Origin: Bacteroidota bacterium
GTDB taxonomy: Bacteria; Bacteroidota; Bacteroidia; Bacteroidales; GCA-2748055
Length of the DNA stretch: 15,935 nt
Direction: 5' to 3'
Assembly (NCBI GenBank): GCA_024244665.1
Contig: JAAEOI010000682.1
Span: 1 to 15,935, forward strand
Below, piece by piece: positions 1 to 6,999 of this stretch (position 1 is its first letter; each line of letters starts with the position of its first letter). A program made the translations under genes and the position numbers. The notes below the pieces were generated by a model that was given only the letters and a program-made list of their open reading frames with translations, was not told the origin of the DNA and made no database searches.

Positions 1-495
1 AGCAGGTTCAACAGGTTTCTCTTCCTTTGGCTTGACCGGCTTCTTCTTGACTTTCGCTTTCGGAGCGGCTTCTGGAGTCGCTTCGGGAGTCGCTTCGGGA
101 GTCGCTTCGGGAGCGGCTTCGGGAGCGGCTTTTACTTCAGCTTTTGCTTCTACCTCCACAGTTTCGACAACCTTTTCCGGACTCCCGGCAGTTTTGTCGG
201 TAATCAACAATTCCTCCGACTCTTCAGGTTCCGGCTGCTCGGGAACATCATCAATGGTAAGAGACTCCTGCCTCTCCCTGATATTTTTCAGAGTTAGCTT
301 CTCCGACTCCTTCTTCACACTCTGATCCGAGCTGTAAACCTCCAGCAAGAGGTCATACAGTTCCGGTTCCAGCTTGGTGTTTGGATTGGAATCGATTTCA
401 TGGCCCTTTTTACCAAGGTACTCTACAATGGTGGTAATTCCAACATTGAGCTCCCTTGCAGCCTTGCTAAGTCTTGTTGCCTTTCTTTCAGCCAT
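1..495 (-). CDS. infB: Translation initiation factor IF-2, N-terminal part (runs off left edge)
   Basis: Only the first 165 codons are in the window, read leftward from the ATG at 495-493, with no stop before the edge. IF-2 is the GTPase that brings initiator tRNA to the 30S subunit. The G domain lies outside the window. The start reads MAERKATRLSKAARELNVGI and continues into a VEYLGKKGHEI helix and an NPNTKLEPELYDLL stretch, which matches the small N-terminal domain of Bacteroidota IF-2. After about residue 65 it becomes an acidic, then Pro/Glu/Ala/Lys-rich, low-complexity linker containing a run of four-residue PEAT/PEAA repeats (see the repeat entry). The start lies 8 bp after the nusA stop, so it is co-transcribed with nusA and rimP. 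Identity rests on the N-terminal domain plus the nusA-infB order, and I am confident of it. Confidence 0.93.
   Translation of the reverse strand, partial: MAERKATRLSKAARELNVGITTIVEYLGKKGHEIDSNPNTKLEPELYDLLLEVYSSDQSVKKESEKLTLKNIRERQESLTIDDVPEQPEPEESEELLITDKTAGSPEKVVETVEVEAKAEVKAAPEAAPEATPEATPEATPEAAPKAKVKKKPVKPKEEKPVEPA
62..133 (-). repeat. Six 12-bp tandem repeats inside infB (PEA-rich linker)
   Basis: Six consecutive 12-bp units occupy 62-133. The three central copies (74-109) are identical and read ggagtcgcttcg on the plus strand; the flanking copies differ by one to three bases, mainly tc versus cg in the middle. In the infB frame each unit encodes four residues (PEAT or PEAA, the last ending in K), so changes in copy number keep the frame. 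The repeat lies in the flexible linker between the IF-2 N-terminal domain and the G domain, where length varies widely between species. Confidence 0.9.
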
Positions 496-503
496 AAAAA
501 TTT

Positions 504-1739
504 CTATTCAAATTCTGCTTTCAGCACGTTGACCAGTTCTGAAATGGTCTCCTCCTCGAGGTCGGTCCTTTTAACAAGGTCCTCAACAGTCAGGTTCAAA
601 ACCGATTTTGCCGTATCACAACCGATGGCTTTCAGCTCATCCAGGACCCAGCTTTCAATTTCGTCAGCAAACTCTTCCAGGTTCACATCTTCATCATCAC
701 CATCAGACTCTCGGTAAACATCGATTTCGTATCCTGAAAGCTGGCTGGCGAGTTTGATGTTCAGTCCACCTTTCCCAATGGCCAGTGAGACCTCTTTGGG
801 CTGAAGGTAAACCTCTGCCCGCATAGCCTCATCATTGAGTTTGATGGAGGTGATCTTGGCCGGGCTCAAAGCCCTGGTGATGAACAGCTGAACATTCGTA
901 GTATAGTTGATGACGTCAATATTTTCATTCTTGAGCTCACGGACAATCCCGTGAATCCTAGATCCTTTCATGCCCACACAGGCACCCACAGGATCAATCC
1001 GTTCATCGTATGACTCAACGGCCACCTTGGCCCTTTCGCCTGGAACGCGAACGATCTTCTTAATCGTGATCAGGCCATCAAAAATTTCAGGAACCTCCAG
1101 TTCGAACAGGCGCTCCAGGAATATGGGCGATGTTCTCGAAAGAATAATCAGCGGATTGGCATTGCGCATATCCACTTTCACCACAACCGCCCTGATGGTA
1201 TCCCCTTTCCGGAAATAGTCAGAGGGAATCTGTTCCGTTTTTGGAAGAATCAATTCATTTCCTTCATCATCAAGGATCAGGATCTCTCTCTTCCATACCT
1301 GGTAAACCTCGCCTGTAACCACATCACCAATACGGTCTTTATATTTGTTATAGAGGTGGCTCTTCTCAAGTTCCATGATCCGGGCTGAGAGGTTCTGCCT
1401 CAGGGCCAGAATGGCGCGACGGCCAAAATCACCCAACTTCACCTCGTCGGTCACCTCTTCACCTACCTCATAATCTTCGTCGATTTCCTTTGCCTTACTA
1501 AGGCTGATCTGGACATTGGCATCCTCCAGTGCATCATCTTCCACAACTTCGCGGTTCCTCCAGATTTCGAAGTCACCCTTGTCAATGTTGATGATGATGT
1601 CGAAGTTTTCATCGGTCTCATACTTCTTCAGCAACATCCCTCTGAAAACATCCTCCAGGACACTCATCATGGTCACCCTGTCGATGTTCTTTAAGTCCTT
1701 GAACTCGGAAAATGTCTCTATCAGATTTATATTTTCCAT
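504..1739 (-). CDS. nusA: Transcription termination/antitermination factor NusA
   Basis: A 411-residue NusA. It binds RNA polymerase and nascent RNA, modulating pausing, termination and antitermination. Domains in order: an N-terminal RNAP-binding domain (about 1-130), an S1 domain (about 136-202), KH1 (about 232-290, loop GMKGSRI at 256-262) and KH2 (about 305-345, loop IGKGGLN at 321-327). A very acidic linker (about 346-362) follows, then a short helical C-terminal segment (about 363-411) resembling a single helix-hairpin-helix unit. It therefore lacks the two acidic repeats of the 495-residue E. coli protein, which is usual for this phylum. The start is the ATG at 1739, 15 bp after the rimP stop; infB begins 8 bp downstream. 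No residue looks missing or broken. Confidence 0.97.
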   Translation of the reverse strand: MENINLIETFSEFKDLKNIDRVTMMSVLEDVFRGMLLKKYETDENFDIIINIDKGDFEIWRNREVVEDDALEDANVQISLSKAKEIDEDYEVGEEVTDEVKLGDFGRRAILALRQNLSARIMELEKSHLYNKYKDRIGDVVTGEVYQVWKREILILDDEGNELILPKTEQIPSDYFRKGDTIRAVVVKVDMRNANPLIILSRTSPIFLERLFELEVPEIFDGLITIKKIVRVPGERAKVAVESYDERIDPVGACVGMKGSRIHGIVRELKNENIDVINYTTNVQLFITRALSPAKITSIKLNDEAMRAEVYLQPKEVSLAIGKGGLNIKLASQLSGYEIDVYRESDGDDEDVNLEEFADEIESWVLDELKAIGCDTAKSVLNLTVEDLVKRTDLEEETISELVNVLKAEFE

Positions 1740-1754
1740 TGTACTGCTATTGTA

Positions 1755-2180
1755 TCAATTAAATGATATGATTGTTTTTGCTTTAACTATTTCACGAAAC
1801 AAAACCTCCTGCTCCTTCCCTTTCACCCTTAGAATAATGGCTTCCTCAGCCACACTCTCAAGCTTTCCTTCCAACCGGTCCCCATCCTCAAGCCGCACCT
1901 CTATAGTACGACCAACATTTTTCTCATACTGTTGCTTCACTTTATAGGGGGCACTTACCCCGGGTGAAGAGACTTCAAGTGAGTAATCCTCAACGTCGCG
2001 GTCCAGCTGTTCGTTTAAATACCGGCTGATCTTAACGCACTCATCGATGGATATACCCTCCGGGCGGTCCACATGGACCCGAATCATATTCCCTGCTTTC
2101 ACTACAGCCTCCACCAGGAAAATATCAGTCTCCTGGATATGCTGTTGCACAATTTCTATGATCTTTTCGTCTGCTATCAT
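1755..2180 (-). CDS. rimP: Ribosome maturation factor RimP
   Basis: A 141-residue RimP, which assists late maturation of the 30S subunit. The N-terminal half contains IQETDIFLVEAVVKAGN and IRVHVDRPEGISIDECVKIS, followed by YSLEVSSPGVSAPYK; these are family signatures. The C-terminal half is the small beta-barrel (about 80-141, GRTIEVRLEDGDRLEGKL). I place the start at the ATG 2180-2178 (MIADEKIIEIV). A TTG at 2207 would add nine residues (SPILLPVK-like), but those do not resemble family N-termini and would read through the leader hairpin. It is the first gene of the rimP-nusA-infB operon, with its own promoter in the 2181-2349 gap. Confidence 0.95.
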   Translation of the reverse strand: MIADEKIIEIVQQHIQETDIFLVEAVVKAGNMIRVHVDRPEGISIDECVKISRYLNEQLDRDVEDYSLEVSSPGVSAPYKVKQQYEKNVGRTIEVRLEDGDRLEGKLESVAEEAIILRVKGKEQEVLFREIVKAKTIISFN

Positions 2181-2197
2181 TTTTACTGGCAATAAAA

Positions 2198-2219
2198 TAG
2201 GGGACAACTAAGCCCCCTA
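2198..2219 (-). other. Hairpin in the rimP 5' leader
   Basis: taggggac at 2198-2205 and gccccta within 2212-2219 can form a 6-bp stem (TAGGGG with CCCCTA) around a loop of about 10 nt. It lies between the predicted rimP transcription start (about 2238) and the chosen ATG at 2180. No run of T follows, so it is not a classical terminator. A role in translation or RNA stability is possible, but the stem is short enough to be chance. Confidence 0.3.
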
Positions 2220-2244
2220 GAATCACACCCTCCTAACGACGACG

Positions 2245-2275
2245 CAAAAGTACAAATAATCATTGAAATAGCAAA
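2245..2275 (-). promoter_or_regulatory. Promoter for rimP-nusA-infB (Bacteroidota type)
   Basis: On the minus strand there is a TTTG at 2275-2272, a 19-bp spacer, and TACTTTTG at 2252-2245. This is an exact match to the Bacteroidota primary promoter form TTTG-N19-21-TAnnTTTG. Transcription would start near 2238, giving a leader of about 58 nt before the rimP ATG. Both elements and the spacing fit, making it the best promoter match in the window. The -33 element lies inside an 18-bp palindrome listed separately. Confidence 0.6.
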
Positions 2276-2290
2276 AACAGAACTGTTTTT
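2273..2290. promoter_or_regulatory. 18-bp perfect palindrome, possible operator
   Basis: AAAAACAG (2273-2280) and CTGTTTTT (2283-2290) are perfect inverted 8-bp arms around AA. The left arm covers the -33 element of the leftward rimP promoter, and the right arm lies about 36 bp upstream of the rightward -7 element of the HD hydrolase gene. A two-base centre is too tight for an RNA hairpin with the full stem, so a dimeric DNA-binding protein is the more natural reading. The sequence is A/T-rich, so part of the symmetry may be chance. Confidence 0.35.
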
Positions 2291-2325
2291 TCACTGATAC
2301 AAACACGATTATAGCAATAAAAGAA

Positions 2326-2333
2326 TAATTTTG
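2326..2333 (+). promoter_or_regulatory. -7 element for the HD hydrolase-lpx cluster
   Basis: TAATTTTG at 2326-2333 fits TAnnTTTG. Transcription would start near 2340, leaving a leader of only about 10 nt before the ATG at 2350. I find no clear TTTG 19-21 bp upstream, so only half the promoter signature is present. With the rimP promoter it makes this gap a divergent promoter region. Confidence 0.42.
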
Positions 2334-2349
2334 CATCACAAACCTGCTT

Positions 2350-3618
2350 ATGGGGAAAGGATCCTCCACCAATAAACTGAAAATCATTAACGATCCGGTA
2401 TACGGTTTCATCAAGATTCCGTACAATATCATCTTTGACCTGATCGAGCACCCCCTGTTTCAGCGCATGCGTCGCATCAGGCAGCTGGGGCTAACCTCTT
2501 ATGTCTACCCGGGCGCCAACCACACCAGGTTCCAGCACGCAGTGGGCGCCATGTACCTGATGGGTCAGGCCATTGAAGTGATCCGCTCACGGGGTCACGA
2601 AATTTCAGACGAGGAAGCCTGCGCTGTCACCATCGCCATCCTGCTGCACGACATCGGACACGGCCCCTTCTCCCACTCCCTGGAAAACAGCCTGGTGAAG
2701 GGTATCTCTCATGAAAGCATCAGCCTGATGATCATGGAACAGCTGAATGATGAATTCGGGGGTGAATTGGAGACGGCCATCCGGATCTTTAAAAACAAAT
2801 ACCCGAAACGCTTCCTTCACCAACTAGTCTCCAGTCAGCTGGACATGGACCGCCTGGATTATCTGAAGAGGGACAGCTTCTTCACCGGGGTAACTGAAGG
2901 GGTGATCGGATCGGACCGGATCATCAAGATGCTGAATGTGGTGAACGACCAGCTGGTGGTGGATGAAAAGGGGATCTACTCCATCGAGAAATTCCTGATT
3001 GCCCGGCGACTTATGTATTGGCAGGTATACCTTCACCACACTGTGGTGAGCTCTGAGCAGCTGCTTGTGATGATGTTGAAAAGGGCACAAACACTTACTT
3101 CCGGGGGGGAGGAGTTATTTGCAACACCGCCCCTTTCCTATTTCCTTGAAGATGCCCCCGGAAAATTTGACCCTTCAAACCAGAAGGTATTCCTGGAACA
3201 ATTCGCCCGACTTGATGACAATGATATCCTTGCCTCGGCCAAGGTCTGGTGCAACCATCCCGACAGGGTGTTGTCCCTGTTATCGGCCGGACTGGTAAAC
3301 AGGGAGCTGTTCAGGGTGCAGCTTAACTATCGTCCCTTTGAACCGGAGATGGTGGAATCCATGCGCCGGAAAGTTGCAGAGCATCTCTCTATTTCCAGGG
3401 AAGATACCTGCTTTCTTGTAATCTCGGACAGCGTAAGCAACTTTGCCTACTCGGATATGGATGACAGAATTTCCATCCTGGATAAGAAGGGAAAGATCCG
3501 GGATATTGCGGAGGCTTCCGATATGCTTAACATATCGGTGCTCTCCAAAACCGTGAGGAAGTATTTCCTCTGTTTCCCCAGGTTTTTAAAAGACCTGTTA
3601 GATTTAGACACTTTATAA
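2350..3618 (+). CDS. HD-domain phosphohydrolase (SAMHD1/dNTPase-like superfamily)
   Basis: A 422-residue cytosolic protein of the HD superfamily. The four metal and catalytic positions are visible: H63 (in TRFQHAVGAMYL), H100-D101 (in ILLHDIGHGPFSHS) and D167 (in SSQLDMDRLDYLKRD). This arrangement, including the DxDRLDY motif, matches the SAMHD1/YdhJ-type group, many of which hydrolyse dNTPs or other nucleotide phosphates. The C-terminal 200 residues hold no second catalytic motif that I recognise. The actual substrate cannot be read from sequence. It starts at the ATG 2350 just after a TAnnTTTG element, and lpxD follows after 11 bp, so it is probably co-transcribed with the lipid A genes. 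The same neighbour is common in this phylum, although the functional link is not understood. Confidence 0.88.
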   Translation: MGKGSSTNKLKIINDPVYGFIKIPYNIIFDLIEHPLFQRMRRIRQLGLTSYVYPGANHTRFQHAVGAMYLMGQAIEVIRSRGHEISDEEACAVTIAILLHDIGHGPFSHSLENSLVKGISHESISLMIMEQLNDEFGGELETAIRIFKNKYPKRFLHQLVSSQLDMDRLDYLKRDSFFTGVTEGVIGSDRIIKMLNVVNDQLVVDEKGIYSIEKFLIARRLMYWQVYLHHTVVSSEQLLVMMLKRAQTLTSGGEELFATPPLSYFLEDAPGKFDPSNQKVFLEQFARLDDNDILASAKVWCNHPDRVLSLLSAGLVNRELFRVQLNYRPFEPEMVESMRRKVAEHLSISREDTCFLVISDSVSNFAYSDMDDRISILDKKGKIRDIAEASDMLNISVLSKTVRKYFLCFPRFLKDLLDLDTL

Positions 3619-3629
3619 AAAACTATAGA

Positions 3630-4664
3630 ATGAATTTTACTGCAACTATTATTGCTGAATTCCTGAAAGGCAGGGTGGAGGGAGATCCCCAGGCCAGTGT
3701 TAGCGATGTTTCAAAAATCGAACAGGGAAGGCCCGGCACACTCTCGTTCCTGGCCAATCCCAAATATGAGAAGTACATATACGAGACGGAATCGACCATC
3801 GTAATCGTCAATGAGGACTTCAAACCCCAGAAAGATGTAGTGGCCACCCTGGTAAGGGTGAAAAACGCTTATGAATCCTTCGCCGAACTACTCAGGCTGT
3901 ACGAGCAGAGCAAACCGAAAAAAAGCGGGATCAGCGAACAGGCCAGCATAGCCAAGTCGGCTAAGCTGGGCAAAGATCTCTATGTGGGGGAATTCACCGT
4001 GGTCCACGAAAATGTAATGATTGGTAATGATGTACGGATATACCCGCAGGTCTATATTGGCGACAATGTAACAATCGGAGAAGGTACCCTCATCCACCCT
4101 GGTGTAAGAATCTATGAAGGAACCGAAATCGGGGCACACTGTGTGATCCACTCGGGAGCTGTAATCGGGGGTGACGGCTTTGGTTTTGCACCCAACCAGG
4201 AGAACAACTACCAGAAGGTTCCGCAGGTGGGGAAAGTGATTATAGAGGACCATGTGGAGATTGGGGCCAACACTACCATTGACAGGGCCACCATGGGGGC
4301 CACTATTATTCGTAAGGGTGTTAAGCTTGATAACCTGATCATGATCGCCCATAACGTGGAGGTTGGTGAAAACACGGTAATGGCTGCACAGAGCGGAGTT
4401 TCCGGGTCTACCAAAATTGGAAAAAACTGCATGTTCGGGGGACAGGTCGGGCTCATTGGGCATCTCACCATCGCCGATGGAGTAAAGATTGCCGCCCAGT
4501 CGGGAATTCCCAAAAGCATCAAGCAGGAAAATGCTGTAGTCCAGGGTTCACCATCTTTTAATTACTCACATTATCAGAGGTGTTACGTGGTTTTCAAGAA
4601 CCTCCCCAATCTCATGAATCAGGTGATTGACCTTGAACGGAAGGTTTCGGACCTGACGCAATAA
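3630..4664 (+). CDS. lpxD: UDP-3-O-(3-hydroxyacyl)glucosamine N-acyltransferase LpxD
   Basis: A 344-residue LpxD, which adds the N-linked hydroxyacyl chain from acyl-ACP to UDP-3-O-acyl-glucosamine, the third step of lipid A synthesis. The N-terminal uridine-binding domain (about 1-98) includes GTLSFLANPKYEKYIYET. A left-handed beta-helix of hexapeptide repeats ([IV]G-x4) spans about 103-305, and a C-terminal helix (about 318-344, NLPNLMNQVIDLERKVSDL) fits the ACP-binding end. The catalytic histidine is H241 in IMIAHNVEVGEN (E. coli H239), and H278 in GLIGHLTI corresponds to E. coli H276. GGDGFGFAP (180-188) is another conserved loop. It starts 11 bp after the HD gene, so it needs no promoter of its own. 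Confidence 0.97.
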   Translation: MNFTATIIAEFLKGRVEGDPQASVSDVSKIEQGRPGTLSFLANPKYEKYIYETESTIVIVNEDFKPQKDVVATLVRVKNAYESFAELLRLYEQSKPKKSGISEQASIAKSAKLGKDLYVGEFTVVHENVMIGNDVRIYPQVYIGDNVTIGEGTLIHPGVRIYEGTEIGAHCVIHSGAVIGGDGFGFAPNQENNYQKVPQVGKVIIEDHVEIGANTTIDRATMGATIIRKGVKLDNLIMIAHNVEVGENTVMAAQSGVSGSTKIGKNCMFGGQVGLIGHLTIADGVKIAAQSGIPKSIKQENAVVQGSPSFNYSHYQRCYVVFKNLPNLMNQVIDLERKVSDLTQ

Positions 4665-4683
4665 CAAGCGTTTAGGTTTATCT

Positions 4684-4691
4684 TATTTTTG
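4684..4691 (+). promoter_or_regulatory. Possible internal -7 element before lpxC-fabZ
   Basis: TATTTTTG at 4684-4691 fits TAnnTTTG within the 78-bp A/T-rich gap between lpxD and lpxC-fabZ. Transcription would start near 4698, about 45 nt before the ATG. No TTTG sits at the expected -33 distance, and such T-rich words arise easily by chance, so this is a weak call. The gap itself is unusually long for this cluster. Confidence 0.3.
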
Positions 4692-4742
4692 TATCTTTCG
4701 ACTGTTTTTGCAGAAGCAGACTTTTATTGATTGATTTAATAT

Positions 4743-6146
4743 ATGGCAGAAAAACAGAGAACCCTGAAGGCCCCCATCAAGTTCACCGGTAAAGGACTGC
4801 ACACCGGTGTTGAAGTGAACATGACCTTTAAGCCTGCCCCCGATAGTCATGGATATATTTTCAAACGAACCGACCTTCCCGGTGAACCCATAATCAATGC
4901 CCTGGCAGAGAACGTGGTGGAGACAGCCAGGGGAACCGTCCTGGAAGAGAACGGATCAAGGATTTCAACCATTGAACATGTGCTGGCTTCATTCGTGGGG
5001 ATGGGAATTGATAACGTCCTGGTGGAAGTGGACGGACCCGAGGCCCCCATCCTGGATGGCAGTGCCAAAGATTTTGCAGAAGCCATCGAAATGACCGGTG
5101 CATTGGAGCAGGCCACCGACCGGAAATATTTCATCCTGAAGGAGAAGCTGGAGTATTATGATGAGGAACACGGCATCCACATCATTGCTTACCCCGATAA
5201 GGTTCAGAGCCTAAATGTGCTGATCGATTACAATTCAAATGTCCTCGGCAACCAGCATGCATCTCTTGAGGAGATTGATAATTTCAAGGAGGAGATCGCC
5301 CCCTGCCGCACCTTTGTATTTCTCCATGAACTGGAGTACCTGGCCAAAAACAACCTGATCAAGGGTGGAGATGTGGACAATGCCATTGTGATTGTGGACC
5401 GGAAGATGGAAAAGGAGGAGCTGGACCGTTTGGCTGACCTGTTCAACAAACCACACATTGAGGTTCAGCCCGAAGGGATCCTTAACAATGTGGACCTGCG
5501 CTTCTCCAACGAACCGGCCAGGCACAAACTGCTCGATCTGATCGGCGACCTGGCCCTGGTGGGCAGGTGGTTCAAAGCGAAGATCATTGCCACCCGTCCT
5601 GGCCACCAGAGCAACAACGAATTTGCCAGGGCACTGCGGCAGGTGATGAAGAAGGCCGCACTACAGAAAAAGGTGCCGATCTATAATTCAAATATTGAGC
5701 CGCTGATCGATATCAATGAAGTAAAGAGAAGACTGCCTCACCGTTACCCATTCCTGATGGTGGACAAGGTGATCCACCTGGATGATAAATCGGTGGTGGG
5801 AATCAAAAATGTTACTACCAATGAGCCCTTCTTTACAGGACATTTCCCTGAAGAGCCTGTTATGCCAGGTGTGTTGCAGATTGAAGCTGCCGCACAGGTG
5901 GGTGGGATCCTGGTGCTGGGAACCGTCCCCGATCCTGAAAACTACTCCACCTATTTCCTGAAAATCGATAAAGTGAAATTCAAAAGAAAAGTGATCCCCG
6001 GCGATACTCTCATTATCAAAGTGGACCTGCTGGAGCCGATCAGGCGTGGCATTGCGCTTGTGTTTGCAGAAATTTTCGTAGGCAACAAGCTGGTCATGGA
6101 GGGTGAGCTGATGGCCCAGATTGTAAAAAACAATAGCGATGATTAG
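4743..6146 (+). CDS. lpxC/fabZ: Bifunctional UDP-3-O-acyl-GlcNAc deacetylase / 3-hydroxyacyl-ACP dehydratase (LpxC-FabZ fusion)
   Basis: A 467-residue fusion. Residues 1 to about 305 are LpxC, the zinc deacetylase at the committed step of lipid A synthesis. Zinc ligands are H79 (TIEH, next to catalytic E78), H261 and D265 (RHKLLDLIGDL); the catalytic H288 is in RPGHQSNN. A short basic linker (about 306-318) leads to FabZ (about 319-467), the dehydratase of fatty acid elongation, with catalytic H367 (GHFPEEPVMPGV) and E381 (LQIEAAAQ) spaced 14 apart as in E. coli FabZ (H54, E68). The FabZ half starts near NIEPLIDINEVKRRLPHRYPFLMVDKV. Both active sites look intact. The fusion is characteristic of Bacteroidota and joins two enzymes that draw on the same hydroxyacyl-ACP pool. 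The stop overlaps the lpxA start by 8 bp. Confidence 0.97.
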   Translation: MAEKQRTLKAPIKFTGKGLHTGVEVNMTFKPAPDSHGYIFKRTDLPGEPIINALAENVVETARGTVLEENGSRISTIEHVLASFVGMGIDNVLVEVDGPEAPILDGSAKDFAEAIEMTGALEQATDRKYFILKEKLEYYDEEHGIHIIAYPDKVQSLNVLIDYNSNVLGNQHASLEEIDNFKEEIAPCRTFVFLHELEYLAKNNLIKGGDVDNAIVIVDRKMEKEELDRLADLFNKPHIEVQPEGILNNVDLRFSNEPARHKLLDLIGDLALVGRWFKAKIIATRPGHQSNNEFARALRQVMKKAALQKKVPIYNSNIEPLIDINEVKRRLPHRYPFLMVDKVIHLDDKSVVGIKNVTTNEPFFTGHFPEEPVMPGVLQIEAAAQVGGILVLGTVPDPENYSTYFLKIDKVKFKRKVIPGDTLIIKVDLLEPIRRGIALVFAEIFVGNKLVMEGELMAQIVKNNSDD

Positions 6147-6933
6147 CAAACTTGCCAATATCCATCCGGATGCAAAAATTGCGGATGACGTTAAGGTAGA
6201 GGCATTTGCCTCCATCTATGAGGATGTGGAGATCGGTGCAGGAAGCTGGATTGGCCCCAATGCAGTGATCATGAACGGAGCCAGGATCGGAAAGGGTGTC
6301 CAGGTATATCCGGGGGCCGTAATTTCAGGCGACCCACAGGACCTGAAATTCGAAGGAGAGATAACTACAGCCGAGATTGGGGACAATACCATTATCAGGG
6401 AGTATGTAACAATTAACAAGGGGACTAAGGCTAATGACCGGACTGTTGTTGGCAGTGATTGCCTGCTCATGTCCTATGTACATGTTGCTCACGATTGCGT
6501 TCTGAAAGACAAGGTTATCATTGGGAGTTATACCGGTCTGGCCGGTGAAGTGGAAGTGGACAACTTTGCAATTGTCAGTCCGGGGAGCCTGGTTCACCAG
6601 TTTGTCCGCATTGGTACCCATGTGATGATCCAGGGAGGAAGCAAGGTAGGTAAGGATGTGCCCCCCTTCTCCATGGCTGGCCGTGAACCTATCTCCTACA
6701 CGGGTATCAACTCCATCGGCCTGCGCCGGAGGGGATTTCACAACGATACCATCTATGCCATCCAGGAAGTCTATCGCATCATCTACCAGCGTGGGCTCAA
6801 TATCTCCGATGCATTGGAATTTGTGGAAGCCAACCTGCCTGCTTCAAAGGAGCGGGACGAGATCATTCTCTTTGTCCGCGGTTCCAAAAGGGGAATCATC
6901 AGGGGGTATTTCGACAACGGGAAACAGGCTTAA
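6139..6933 (+). CDS. lpxA: Acyl-ACP--UDP-N-acetylglucosamine O-acyltransferase LpxA
   Basis: A 264-residue LpxA, which catalyses the first step of lipid A synthesis by moving a hydroxyacyl chain from ACP to the 3-OH of UDP-GlcNAc. Hexapeptide repeats forming a left-handed beta-helix cover about 1-185, and a helical C-terminal domain (about 190-264, GLRRRGFHNDTIYAIQEVYRI) follows. The catalytic histidine is H118 in YVHVAHDC (E. coli H125), with H115 matching E. coli H122. At the position of E. coli H144 this protein has E137 (LAGEVEV); from memory this also holds in other Bacteroidota LpxA proteins, so it is a lineage trait and not damage. The start ATG is inside the end of lpxC-fabZ (8-bp overlap), suggesting translational coupling. 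Confidence 0.97.
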   Translation: MISKLANIHPDAKIADDVKVEAFASIYEDVEIGAGSWIGPNAVIMNGARIGKGVQVYPGAVISGDPQDLKFEGEITTAEIGDNTIIREYVTINKGTKANDRTVVGSDCLLMSYVHVAHDCVLKDKVIIGSYTGLAGEVEVDNFAIVSPGSLVHQFVRIGTHVMIQGGSKVGKDVPPFSMAGREPISYTGINSIGLRRRGFHNDTIYAIQEVYRIIYQRGLNISDALEFVEANLPASKERDEIILFVRGSKRGIIRGYFDNGKQA

Positions 6934-6969
6934 TCTGGCTCTCAGGAGAGATCCTGGCTAATGAAGTGT

Positions 6970-6998
6970 GCACCCTATCACCCGGGTGCTTTCTGACA
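6970..6998 (+). terminator. Possible terminator after lpxA
   Basis: gcaccc (6970-6975) pairs with gggtgc (6984-6989), a 6-bp G/C-rich stem with an 8-nt loop, followed by a loosely T-rich stretch that continues into the convergent kinase gene. It stands 37 bp after the lpxA stop, where a terminator is expected between convergent genes. The T tract is interrupted, so efficiency is uncertain. Nothing comparable with a T tract is visible for the opposite direction. Confidence 0.38.
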
Positions 6999-6999
6999 T

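Noticed and set aside
32..325. A plus-strand Ser/Ala-rich coding region opposite infB
   Set aside because: Its repeated SGVA-type sequence is the complement of the PEA repeats of infB; the minus-strand reading has a family match and the plus-strand one has none.
2181..2207. TTG start at 2207 for RimP
   Set aside because: The extra residues do not match RimP N-termini, and the ATG at 2180 gives a standard start.
6139..6933. LpxA damaged because E137 replaces the histidine of E. coli H144
   Set aside because: The catalytic H118 and H115 are intact, and from memory other Bacteroidota LpxA proteins also have Glu here.
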